Shown here one piece after another: positions 35,132-44,115 of a stretch of DNA of 64,000 bases. A program made the position numbers and the translations under genes. The notes under the pieces are model-generated. The model was not told the origin of the DNA. It ran no database searches and worked only from the letters and a program-made list of their open reading frames with translations. The DNA comes from JAVVWB01 sp036652335 (GTDB lineage Bacteria; Synergistota; Synergistia; Synergistales; Synergistaceae), in contig JAVVWB010000001.1 in NCBI GenBank assembly GCA_036652335.1, forward strand, positions 1 through 64,000, written 5' to 3'. Position 1 is the first letter of the stretch. Each line of letters starts with the position of its first letter.

Positions 35132-36030
35132 TACACAATCTCCACCGAAAAAAACAAATTATCTAAAAAAGAGACACAAAAAGAACATTTAAAACCAAAA
35201 AAACAAAAAAGCAAACCTCTAAAAAAAAGATATCCACATAAAAGTAGACAAAAAAACTTTGTGAAAAAGTCGTTAAACAAGTAAAAACAGACTTTCCCAC
35301 AAAGATATACACAAAATGTGGACAACAATGGGGAAAACTCGTGGAAAAGTGGATAAATATCCAAATTAGTTACCACATGACAGACAAATACCCCAAAAAT
35401 GAACAAAAATAAACCTCAAATTAAAAAAAAGAAACAAAAAAAATAAACAAAAACAGCCCAAAAAGAGCCAAAAAAGCAAAAAAAACAAAAAAAATGAGAA
35501 AAAAACAGCAAAAACACAAAAAAGTGCAAAAAACTTGCTAAAGAAAAAAACAGAAAAAATCCAACAAAAATAAAAAACCTTATAAACAGGCAAAAAGTGG
35601 ATAAATCAAAAAAAGTGAAAAAAGTGGCAAAAAAAACAAAAAAGGCAGAAGAATACAAAAAAACGAACTAAAAAACACCCCAAATTTTCCAAAAATCCAA
35701 AAAAAGAAACAAAAAACAACCAAAAGGGTACAGAGTGCGAATAAACAAAGATATTGCCCAAAAAGCCCATAAAAACAACCAACCAAGCAATCAAATGAGA
35801 CAACACCATCCCTCCCAATAAGAAAGACAAGAAAACAAAAAGAGAAACAACAAAAACAAACAAAAATAAGCAAAAATAAACAAGTAAAAGAGTACAAGAC
35901 AACTGACCAATAGTGACTATATAAAAACAAAAATGAAAAAATAAATCCTTTAATACACGAAAAATACAAAAATATACCTTATAATATAAAGAAGCTAAGT
36001 AAATAACACTAAAGACATGGAGGAATCTAA
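35132..36030. other. 900-base gene-free spacer with a cluster of DnaA-box-like sites
   Basis: The stretch is A-rich and has no credible gene; leftward open frames here are all F, L, V and C and only mirror the A-rich strand. One-mismatch DnaA boxes lie at 35230-35238, 35317-35325, 35348-35356 and 35596-35604, with a weaker match at 35293-35301. A TATAAT at 35980-35985 could belong to the promoter of the next gene. Confidence 0.6.
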
Positions 36031-37146
36031 ATGTCAAACGCAAAAGTGTACTTCACAACATTTCGCACCACACCAGAGATAAACATACTTCAAAAACTAA
36101 ACAGACTCATAATAAAAGCCGGAATAAAAGAAATAAACCTAGAAAAACAATACGTGGCAATCAAACTCCACTTAGGAGAACCGGGCAACATAGCGTACCT
36201 AAGGCCAAATTTCTCAAAAGTCGTAGCAGACCTAGTAAAAGAACTAGGTGGCAAACCATTTCTCACAGACAGCAACACCCTCTATGTTGGAAGAAGAAAA
36301 GACGGTCTAGAACACCTAGAGGCTGCCTATGAAAATGGATACAACCCGTTTTGCACAGGGTGCCACGTAATAATTGCAGATGGAATAAAAGGAAACGACG
36401 AAATCTCTATACCAGTAGAAGGCGGAGAATACATAAAGGAAGCAAAAATAGGAAGAGCAATAATGGATGCAGACGTAATCATCTCCCTCACCCACTTCAA
36501 AGGCCACGAATGTTCTGGATTTGGTGGCGCTATCAAAAACATAGGAATGGGATCTGGGTCACGTGCAGGAAAAATGGAAATGCACAGCTCAGGAAAGCCA
36601 GAAGTACAGCAAGAAAACTGCATAGGATGCACCAAATGCACAAAAGTATGTGCGCAAGAAGCAATAAAAATAAAAGAGAAAAAAGCAAAAATTGACATAG
36701 AAAAATGTGTAGGCTGTGGACGATGTCTTGCTATATGTCCGGTTGATGCAATAGAACCACTATGGGGACAAAGCAACGACATAATGTGCAAAAAAATGGC
36801 AGAATACACAAAAGCAGTTCTACAGGGGAAAGAACACTTCCACATAAGCATAATAATGGATGTATCACCATATTGTGACTGCCACTGTGAAAACGATGCA
36901 GCTATAATACCCAACATCGGAATACTTGCTTCAAAAGACCCGGTAGCACTGGACCAAGCGTGTGCGGACCTAGTAATAAAAGCACCGGTAATATCACAAA
37001 CATACCTAGACGAACAAATACGCAAAGGAATAAAAGAAAAAGACCACTTCCACACAATGCACCCAGACACCCACTGGCAAACTACACTTGAACATAGTGA
37101 AAAACTGGGAATAGGGACAAGAAAATACGACTTAATAGAAATATAA
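36031..37146 (+). CDS. DUF362 protein with two 4Fe-4S clusters
   Basis: The 371-residue product has the DUF362 N-terminal domain (LEKQYVAIKLHLGEPGN, FLTDSNTLYVGRRKD, ISLTHFKGHECSGFGGAIKN). A ferredoxin insertion follows, with CIGCTKCTKVC near residue 198 and CVGCGRCLAICP near 226. Family members are common in anaerobes, and the function is undefined redox. GGAGGA precedes ATG 36031. The next gene begins 12 bases later, so they are probably one transcript. Confidence 0.9.
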   Translation: MSNAKVYFTTFRTTPEINILQKLNRLIIKAGIKEINLEKQYVAIKLHLGEPGNIAYLRPNFSKVVADLVKELGGKPFLTDSNTLYVGRRKDGLEHLEAAYENGYNPFCTGCHVIIADGIKGNDEISIPVEGGEYIKEAKIGRAIMDADVIISLTHFKGHECSGFGGAIKNIGMGSGSRAGKMEMHSSGKPEVQQENCIGCTKCTKVCAQEAIKIKEKKAKIDIEKCVGCGRCLAICPVDAIEPLWGQSNDIMCKKMAEYTKAVLQGKEHFHISIIMDVSPYCDCHCENDAAIIPNIGILASKDPVALDQACADLVIKAPVISQTYLDEQIRKGIKEKDHFHTMHPDTHWQTTLEHSEKLGIGTRKYDLIEI

Positions 37147-37158
37147 AAAAGGGAAAAA

Positions 37159-38121
37159 ATGAAAAAACTAAATAAAACAATAATATCAATAGCCCTAATA
37201 ATACTCTTGGTATCACCGGCATATGCAGAGAAAAAAACTATCTGCTACATCACGACAACACCAATGGAAAAAAGCAATAACACGAAAAACATAATAAATT
37301 CATTAAAAGAACTGGAAAACGAAAAGACAGAAGTATATACAATAACAGCAACAAACGAAGAAGACCTAAAAAGGGCATATATAAAAGCAACAATAAAAAA
37401 CACGAACTACATAATCATAAACAACAGGGATTTTAACGAATATGCAAAAAAACTAGCAAGAGAAAACGAAGACATAAACTTCATCATCATGGATGGAAAA
37501 GAAACAAAAGAAACAGCAGAACAAAAAAACATATACACAATAAAATACAAAACATCAAATGCCTCGTACATCGCAGGCTACACATCAGTATACCTAACAC
37601 AAACAAACCACATCGCAATACTAATAGGTAAAGATGAAAACAAAAAAGAAAAAGAAATCATAGAGTCATACACAAAAGGAGCAAAAAAAGCAACAACAAA
37701 ACTCCACAAAGCGGTAAAAATAAAAACATACACAGTAAACAACTTAATGAATGATAAAATAAGCGCAAAAATAGCAGAACAAATATATACTAAAGGAATA
37801 GACATCATCTACTACACAGTACAAAACGGAGAAAACGGAATAAAAGCAAAAGCAAAAGAGTATAACAAAAAAGTAATAAATATAACGCACAAAGAAAAAA
37901 CAGAAGAAAAAAATCTCGACCATACAGAACTGGCGACCATCATCAGAAACGACACCAAAATAATAAAAAGAGTAATAACAGAAATAATGAACAAAACCCA
38001 CGAAGAAAATAGAAACATCCTTGTGAAATTCAAGAAAAACGAATACGAATTTAAACTAAATGAAAATTTAATAGACGCCTTCACAGTCGACGCAATAAAA
38101 GCAGTAAAAAAAGAAATATAA
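37159..38121 (+). CDS. BMP/PnrA-like exported binding protein
   Basis: The 320-residue product begins with a signal peptide (MKKLNKTIISIALIILLVSPAYA). It resembles the basic membrane protein family that binds nucleosides for ABC import, best in ASYIAGYTSVYLTQTNHIAILIGKD and ESYTKGAKKA. It is unusually rich in K, N, T and I, which partly reflects local A-rich composition. No ABC transporter genes are near, so the partner is unknown. Confidence in the family is moderate. Confidence 0.65.
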   Translation: MKKLNKTIISIALIILLVSPAYAEKKTICYITTTPMEKSNNTKNIINSLKELENEKTEVYTITATNEEDLKRAYIKATIKNTNYIIINNRDFNEYAKKLARENEDINFIIMDGKETKETAEQKNIYTIKYKTSNASYIAGYTSVYLTQTNHIAILIGKDENKKEKEIIESYTKGAKKATTKLHKAVKIKTYTVNNLMNDKISAKIAEQIYTKGIDIIYYTVQNGENGIKAKAKEYNKKVINITHKEKTEEKNLDHTELATIIRNDTKIIKRVITEIMNKTHEENRNILVKFKKNEYEFKLNENLIDAFTVDAIKAVKKEI

Positions 38122-38232
38122 AGACCAAAAGAAAAACAAAAAAACACATGCACAACACACACAAAATAAAAAAGCCAAAACTTTTATAATAAAAAACGAG
38201 ATACTTTAACTACTAAGGAGAAAAACAGAAAA

Positions 38233-39534
38233 ATGTACACAACTCAAATGGACGCAGCAAGAAAAGGAATAACAACAAAAGAAATAGAAAAAGTAGCACT
38301 AAAAGAAAACAAAACAACAGAAGAAATAATAAAACTCCTTGCAAAAGGACAAATTGCGATACCGGCAAACAAAAACCACAAATGCCTAAATGCTGAGGGA
38401 ATAGGAAACACACTAAAAACAAAAATCAACGTAAACCTTGGAACATCAAAAGACTGCCTTGACCTAGATATAGAAATGGAAAAAGTAATGACAGCAGTAA
38501 AAATGGGAGCAGAAGCAATAATGGACCTAAGCTCCTTTGGAGACACACAAAAATTCAGAAGAAAACTAACAAATGAGTGCCCCGCAGTACTTGGGACAGT
38601 TCCTATATATGATGCAGTAGTCTACTACAACAAAGCACTGAAAAAAATAACCACAAAAGAATGGATAGACATAGTAAGAATGCACGCAGAAGACGGAGTC
38701 GACTTCATGACAATCCACTGCGGAATAAACAAAAACACAGTAGAAAGATTTAAAAAAGCAAAAAGACACACAAACATAGTCTCTCGAGGTGGATCAATAA
38801 TATTTGCTTGGATGGAACTAACAGGAAACGAAAACCCATTCTTTGAATGTTATGACGAAATACTTGAAATATGTCAGGAGTACGACGTAACACTAAGCCT
38901 CGGCGACGCATGCAGACCGGGATCAATAGAAGATGCAAGCGACATATCTCAAATAGAAGAACTTGTAACACTAGCAGAACTAACGCAAAGAGCATGGGAC
39001 AAAAATGTTCAAGTAATAATAGAAGGCCCCGGACACATGCCACTAAATCAAATAAAAGCAAATATGGAAATACAACAGACACTATGCAAAGGAGCACCAT
39101 TCTACGTCCTTGGTCCCCTTGTAACAGACATAGCACCGGGCTATGACCACATAACAGCTGCAATCGGCGGAGCAATAGCAGCTACATACGGCGCATCATT
39201 CCTCTGTTATGTAACACCAGCTGAGCATCTAAGACTCCCCACAGTAGAAGACGTAAAAGAAGGAATAATAGCATCCAAAATAGCAGCTCACGCAGCAGAC
39301 ATAGCAAAAGGAATTCCAAAAGCAAAAGACTGGGACTACAAAATGAGCGAGGCACGAAGAAATCTTGATTGGGAAGAAATGTTTACCTTAGCAATAGATG
39401 AAGAAAAAGCAAGAAGATACAGAGCAGAATCCAAACCAGAAAAAGAAGACACCTGCACAATGTGTGGAAAAATGTGTGCAGTAAGAAACGTAAATAAGAT
39501 TTTACGGGGTGAGGATGTCGATATAATGGACTAG
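38233..39534 (+). CDS. thiC: Phosphomethylpyrimidine synthase ThiC
   Basis: The 433-residue radical-SAM enzyme makes the thiamine pyrimidine from aminoimidazole ribotide. Family marks include [52 protein letters not shown] and [21 protein letters not shown]. The C-terminal cluster motif [11 protein letters not shown] binds the 4Fe-4S centre. It is the short form typical of anaerobes. AAGGAG lies 12 bases before ATG 38233. No TPP riboswitch is visible in the 111-base leader. A 123-bp palindrome element begins five bases after the stop. Confidence 0.97.
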   Translation: MYTTQMDAARKGITTKEIEKVALKENKTTEEIIKLLAKGQIAIPANKNHKCLNAEGIGNTLKTKINVNLGTSKDCLDLDIEMEKVMTAVKMGAEAIMDLSSFGDTQKFRRKLTNECPAVLGTVPIYDAVVYYNKALKKITTKEWIDIVRMHAEDGVDFMTIHCGINKNTVERFKKAKRHTNIVSRGGSIIFAWMELTGNENPFFECYDEILEICQEYDVTLSLGDACRPGSIEDASDISQIEELVTLAELTQRAWDKNVQVIIEGPGHMPLNQIKANMEIQQTLCKGAPFYVLGPLVTDIAPGYDHITAAIGGAIAATYGASFLCYVTPAEHLRLPTVEDVKEGIIASKIAAHAADIAKGIPKAKDWDYKMSEARRNLDWEEMFTLAIDEEKARRYRAESKPEKEDTCTMCGKMCAVRNVNKILRGEDVDIMD

Positions 39535-39539
39535 TTTTT

Positions 39540-39662
39540 TTGAAGAGCATAACACCCTCTTACTTCCCAACATCCGATTTTTCCGAGTTCGACATATTAA
39601 ATATATGTCGTCACTCACAAAAACCGCAAGTTGCATCGTAATAGGAATGTTCTTCTCTTCAA
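39540..39662 (+). repeat. 123-bp nested palindrome element, copy 2 (first unit of the array)
   Basis: Terminal arms TTGAAGAG (39540-39547) and CTCTTCAA (39655-39662) enclose a middle stem (CCGATTTTT side against AAAAACCG) and an inner hairpin CGACATA/TATGTCG at about 39590-39610. Its length equals that of the copies at 5.5 and 62.4 kb. Shared bases include GAAGAG-x-ATAA at the start, CCGATTTT, CGAC-x-TAT, AAAACCG and TTCTCTTC at the end. Confidence 0.82.
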
Positions 39663-39763
39663 AAAAAGCAAATTTTTTGCAATTTTAAAAAGAAAGTCAC
39701 TTTATAAAAAGCAAAGTGTTGGAAGTTTTAAAAAGAAAGTCACCTTATAAAAAGTATTGTGCT

Positions 39764-39885
39764 TTGAAGAGCAAAGAACCTCTTACTTCCCAACATCCGA
39801 TTTTTCCGAGTTTTACATATTAAATATATGTCGTCACTCACAAAAACCGCAAGTTGCATCGTAATAGGAATGTTCTTCTCTTCAA
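39764..39885 (+). repeat. Nested palindrome element, copy 3 (second unit of the array)
   Basis: The same arms as copy 2 (TTGAAGAG and CTCTTCAA), with one base lost. The inner hairpin is weakened because C-G pairs at its base have become T-rich. A third, truncated copy starts at 39987 and ends at about 40081. Confidence 0.8.
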
Positions 39886-40159
39886 AAAAAGCAAATTTTT
39901 TGCAATTTTAAAAAGAAAGTCACTTTATAAAAAGCAAAGTGTTGGAAGTTTTAAAAAGAAAGTCACCTTATAAAAAGTATTGTGCTTTGAAGAGCAAAGA
40001 ACCTCTTACTTCCCAACATCCGATTTTTCCGAGTTTTACATATTAAATATATGTCGTCACTCACAAAAACCGCAAGTTGCAAGCAAGTTAAAAAATGACA
40101 AAACAAGAAAGCCCTTTATCAAGCACCATGCTTCATTATATATAAACTTATAAAAACAA

Positions 40160-40206
40160 GAGAGTCAGACGACATAGATAAATATGTCATTTGACTCTCT
40201 TTTTTC
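40160..40206 (+). terminator. Two-tier hairpin with T run before the membrane kinase
   Basis: GAGAGTCA pairs with TGACTCTC around an inner GACATA/TATGTC hairpin and is followed by six T. It works as a terminator on paper, yet its nested design matches the palindrome elements just upstream. Confidence 0.7.
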
Positions 40207-40389
40207 TTTAAAAGTTACAGTTTTTAGCGAGGTGGCTATATTTTGGGGTGTTTGGGTTTATTTGGGAGAATTTATAAAAAAAAGACTCTTTTTCGTTTTA
40301 AATATAGCTAGAAAAACAATAAGAATACTGTATAATACAAAAAAAGAAAGATGTTTTATAAAAGCTCAAGTTATTACGGGGGTGATATA

Positions 40390-43203
40390 GTGTTTTTACC
40401 AGAAAGATTATCACTACAAAAAAACAATTTAACTTTACATTCAATAAACAGAATTACGTTTATTGTGTTGTTGGTTGTCATAATGTTTTTTACGAGGACA
40501 AATAGCTCCTATGCCGCTGATAAAGAGGGAATTGTATTTCAAACCCCACAGGTTTTAATATTGAGCTCCTACAACTATGACTGGGAAAGCAACCCGATAA
40601 TGCTTAAAGCTATAGAGAAAAAATTAAAAGGTTTTGTGAAAACACGATATATATTCATGGACACTAAATACTCAAGCTATGATGAAATAAAACAAAACAT
40701 AGCTAATGATATAGACAACAGAATGTCTCATGGGGATAAATACGATTATGTAATCACTCTTGATGATTATGCTCTGCACTTTGTTGAAGAATACAGAGAA
40801 AAATTTTTTAAAGGAATTCCTATAATATTTGAGGGAATAAATGATGTGCAATATGCTAAAAAAATGGCAAAAGATCCCTTAATAACTGGAATTATAGAGA
40901 CATTTCCTCTACAGCAAACAATACAACTTGCTTTGACAGTAAATCCAAAAGCAAAAAGAGTCGTTGCAATTACAGATGACACTCTATCGGGAAAAGGTTC
41001 TTCAAAACAATTTTATAAATGCTCAAGCATGTTTCCAAACCTTTCATTTGAAACAATAAATACTTCAAAATTCAAACCTCTTGAACTGGCAAAGAAAATT
41101 TCTAAATTAAGAGACGATACCATTCTAATACTTTTAACAATGACAAGAGATGTAAACGACAAAAACTACTCTGTTATAGAAGCAGTCGAATTTGTCTCTA
41201 ACTACTCAAATATTCCTGTATACAAAGCTGACGAACTTGGTATAGGCCATGGTGTCTTAGGTGGAATTGTTGTCTCTTATAAAGAAATGGCAACAGAGGC
41301 TGCAGACATAATATTACACTTATCAAATGGTGAGAAAATTGCAGAAATACCACTTCGTACAGCTCATACTGAATGTAAATTGGATGCAGTAGAAATTGAA
41401 CGCTTTGGAATAAGTAAAAATTTTATACCTGATAACTACGAAGAGAGAGTCGTTTTTGTAAACACAGATAAGTCCTTTATGGAAAAGCACTTTGCTGTAA
41501 TCTTCCCTGCGTTGATAATTTTCTACCTAATGGCAATAATCATCATAGTTATATATATTGCGCAAAGTAAAAATAAAAAAATATCAGAAGAACTTAAAGA
41601 AAAAACAATAATGACAGATAAGCTACTACAAAATATTCCGGGAGGAATAGGAATATATAGAATAGGCAATTCAGACGTAATTGACGTGGAAAGGCTCTAC
41701 GTAAGTGAAGGATTGCTAAATATAACCGGTCTGTCAATAGAAAAACACACAGAGATTTTAGAAGAAAAAAAGTACTCAGATGTTCTTTACACTGAGGATG
41801 TCCCTGAATTAATAAAGGCTTTAAAAGAGGATGCTCCGGCAGGACTTCCAATAAACATAAAATTTAGAATAAAACATGCAAGGGATACACTTAAATGGGT
41901 GTCACTATCTGCGACACAAATTAAAAAAGAAGAAAACAGTAACATATACTATGCAGTATTTATGGACGTAACAAGCCAAATATTGGCAGAGAAACGAGAA
42001 GAAGAAACCCGTGTAGCAAAAGCAGAAAGCCAAGCAAAAACGAGATTTCTTTCAATAGTGAGCCATGACATGAGAACTCCTCTAAATGGAATACTTGGAC
42101 TAACAGACATACTTCTTGCAAAAACAAAAGAAGAAGAAACAAAAGAAGATTTATTGTATATAGAAAACGCAGGACGTTATCTACTGAATTTGATAAACGA
42201 TACTTTAGATATGAACAAAATTGAAAGCGGACTCCTTGAACTCCGTCCTACTGTTTGTGACGGAAGAACCTTAATGAAAAGTGTGCTGGCGCTAACTGCC
42301 CCTCTAATTGAAAAGAAAAAAATAACGGTAAACACCCACATAGGAAATTTGCCATTTACTAAGTTATTTATTGATATTGGCAGATTTGAACAGGTATTAA
42401 TGAACCTAATAGGAAACGCTGTCAAATTCTCTCCAGAGGGGAGTACATTAGATTTCTACATGAAAAATATCTCAGTAGAAAATGGAATAATAACAGACAA
42501 AATAATAATCAAAGATCATGGAATAGGAATGAGTAAAGAATTTTTACCTAATATATTTGAACCATTTGCTCAAGAAGAAAGAGATTGTGATAACCACAAA
42601 TATGGTTCAGGACTAGGAATGGGAATAACGAAAAAAATAATAGAAGCCATGGGCGGAGAAATACAAATAGAGAGTGAACTCAATGTGGGAACAACAGTAA
42701 CAATAATTCTGCCTCTTATTCAAGCAACAAAAGAACAAATAGAAGAAGCAACAAATAAGAAAATAAACAGTGTAAACCTAGACAATTTAATAGGAAAACG
42801 AATTCTTCTCTGCGAAGACGTATCTTTAAACGTAAAAATTGCCACAGCAATGCTCACAGGAAAAGGAATTATTGTCGACGTAGCTTCAAACGGAAAAGAT
42901 GGAGTAGAACTCTTCGATAAATCTGAAGAGGATTACTATGATGCAATACTAATGGACATAAGAATGCCAATAATGGACGGTTATCAAGCTACAAAAGCAA
43001 TAAGAGAACTGGAAAGAAATGACGCTAAAAACGTGCCTATAATTGCTCTAACAGCTAATGCTTTTGACACAGATGTACATACAGCACTTGAAGCTGGTAT
43101 GAACGCTCATATTTCAAAGCCAATAGAACCAATGCAACTCTACTCCACAATAGCATCTCTAATAGAAACAGCGAAAAAGACAAGCAGTGAGCAAGCAAAA
43201 TAA
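40390..43203 (+). CDS. Membrane-bound hybrid sensor histidine kinase with periplasmic binding-protein-like sensor
   Basis: The 937-residue product has a first membrane helix (about 20-40). A periplasmic domain of about 320 residues follows, resembling ABC sugar-binding-type proteins (VLILSSYNYDWESNP, YVITLDDYALHFVEEY, GVLGGIVVSYKEMATEAADI). A second helix (about 368-395), a PAS-like region and the kinase core (SHDMRTPLNGILGL, His about 559) come next, then a receiver with Asp about 856 (MDIRMPIMDGYQ). The start is GTG 40390, six bases after GGGGG. Its base composition is more balanced than that of neighbouring genes, and repeats flank it on both sides. Confidence 0.9.
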   Translation: MFLPERLSLQKNNLTLHSINRITFIVLLVVIMFFTRTNSSYAADKEGIVFQTPQVLILSSYNYDWESNPIMLKAIEKKLKGFVKTRYIFMDTKYSSYDEIKQNIANDIDNRMSHGDKYDYVITLDDYALHFVEEYREKFFKGIPIIFEGINDVQYAKKMAKDPLITGIIETFPLQQTIQLALTVNPKAKRVVAITDDTLSGKGSSKQFYKCSSMFPNLSFETINTSKFKPLELAKKISKLRDDTILILLTMTRDVNDKNYSVIEAVEFVSNYSNIPVYKADELGIGHGVLGGIVVSYKEMATEAADIILHLSNGEKIAEIPLRTAHTECKLDAVEIERFGISKNFIPDNYEERVVFVNTDKSFMEKHFAVIFPALIIFYLMAIIIIVIYIAQSKNKKISEELKEKTIMTDKLLQNIPGGIGIYRIGNSDVIDVERLYVSEGLLNITGLSIEKHTEILEEKKYSDVLYTEDVPELIKALKEDAPAGLPINIKFRIKHARDTLKWVSLSATQIKKEENSNIYYAVFMDVTSQILAEKREEETRVAKAESQAKTRFLSIVSHDMRTPLNGILGLTDILLAKTKEEETKEDLLYIENAGRYLLNLINDTLDMNKIESGLLELRPTVCDGRTLMKSVLALTAPLIEKKKITVNTHIGNLPFTKLFIDIGRFEQVLMNLIGNAVKFSPEGSTLDFYMKNISVENGIITDKIIIKDHGIGMSKEFLPNIFEPFAQEERDCDNHKYGSGLGMGITKKIIEAMGGEIQIESELNVGTTVTIILPLIQATKEQIEEATNKKINSVNLDNLIGKRILLCEDVSLNVKIATAMLTGKGIIVDVASNGKDGVELFDKSEEDYYDAILMDIRMPIMDGYQATKAIRELERNDAKNVPIIALTANAFDTDVHTALEAGMNAHISKPIEPMQLYSTIASLIETAKKTSSEQAK

Positions 43204-43260
43204 CTAAGCAGCAAACAAGGAAAACAACAAACAAGTAAAGAAACAAACAACATAAACCAC

Positions 43261-43405
43261 AACACCCCCCGTTTTACGCACAAAATGTCTATATGACAGC
43301 CTTTGACGTGCATAAAGCGGGGGTATTATTGTAATCTATTACCTCTCGACAAGCGAAATAATCCCTTAACCCTCACTGATTCAATTGATATTACACGTCA
43401 AAGGC
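43261..43405. repeat. Structured block with alternative pairings
   Basis: AACACCCCCCGTTTTA (from 43261) can pair with TAAAGCGGGGGTATT (43313-43327) around a TGTC/GACA hairpin. The same G-rich strand can instead pair with AATAATCCC (about 43357-43365). A perfect 12-bp inverted repeat, GCCTTTGACGTG at 43299-43310 with its complement at 43394-43405, encloses that second stem. The C-rich outer stem with inner hairpin recalls the 123-bp elements, but the GAAGAG termini are missing. Confidence 0.65.
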
Positions 43406-44073
43406 ACTAATGACTATAAACATCAAGGAAAAAAGTATATAACCCTGACTTGACCCTTTAAAGAAAAGAGAAAATACCATAAAAAATGAAAAAACCGTAA
43501 AATACAAGACATTAAAAGAGTATATAAGGACTGACAAAGACTAATCAATACAGAAACAAAAAGGTGAAAAGAGAGATAAAATTTATTTCACACTCACAAA
43601 TAAACGAAATATACAAAAGAAAGAAGAAATAAAAAAACAAAAAACCCTTGCAAACACCAGAAAAGGAGAAAAGAAAGAAGAAAAGTACAAGAAAAAGAAA
43701 AGCAAAAAACATGAAAAAGCCACCCAGAAACCAAAAGAGTAAAAGCAAAACCCCTAAGCTTTATCAAAAAAATATAATAAAAACAAACGATAAAATAAAA
43801 AAAGAAGAAAACCTAAATAAAAAAAAGAGCTAAACAAAAACGGCAACCACCTAAAAAAACTAGGTTCCTGATAAAAAACAATCCTTAACAAAAAACCAAA
43901 AACATGAAAAAGCAACATATTAGGCAAGGAAAAGAACTTCTCAAAAATTTTAAAATTTTAACCACACAAAAAAGAAAGAAAAATTTCCCGTCGCAGCAAA
44001 AAACAAATTCAATAGAAAAACTAAGACTTACCAGAACTCCTTAAAAAAGAAAAATAAAAAAAACACAAAAAAA

Positions 44074-44103
44074 AAGAGTCGGTCACCCGACTCTTAAAAA
44101 TAT
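44074..44103 (-). terminator. Terminator of the AI-2E family gene
   Basis: On the minus strand AAGAGTCGG pairs with CCGACTCTT around a short loop, followed by seven T. Confidence 0.85.
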
Positions 44104-44115
44104 AAAAGAAAACTA

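Larger units (their letters stand above)
39540..40081 (+). repeat. Tandem array of a 223-bp unit, two full copies and one truncated
   Basis: The units start at 39540, 39764 and 39987. The third stops at about 40081, in the right arm of its palindrome. Copies are nearly identical; units 2 and 3 share TTTTACAT where unit 1 has TTCGACAT, so the last duplication came from the mutated form. Each full unit also contains a 43-base subrepeat (TTTTAAAAAGAAAGTCAC then TTATAAAAAG), twice. Confidence 0.93.
39535..40389. other. Gene-free repeat region between thiC and the membrane kinase
   Basis: It holds a tandem array of a roughly 223-bp unit (39540-40081), each unit containing a 123-bp palindrome element, then a strong hairpin at 40160-40205. 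No credible gene lies inside. Confidence 0.75.
43204..44115. other. 900-base spacer with structured block and A-rich filler
   Basis: 43261-43405 is a nested palindrome block described separately. The rest, to about 44070, is A-rich low-complexity sequence. Open frames in it are made of K, N, Q and R, or of F and L on the other strand, and have no credible start. A terminator for the leftward gene closes it. Confidence 0.6.

Noticed and set aside
35062..36043. Several leftward frames rich in F and L
   Set aside because: They mirror the A-rich + strand of a gene-free spacer and overlap each other in different frames; none has codon bias or a start signal.
38122..38232. TPP riboswitch before thiC
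   Set aside because: The leader is short and A-rich and lacks the conserved CTGAGA and related THI-box segments.
39540..40081. CRISPR array
   Set aside because: The repeat unit is about 223 bp with no short repeat/unique spacer alternation and no cas genes in the window.
43545..43833. Open frames on both strands in the spacer after the membrane kinase
   Set aside because: Low-complexity A-rich DNA; products are K/N/Q-rich or F/L-rich with no support.
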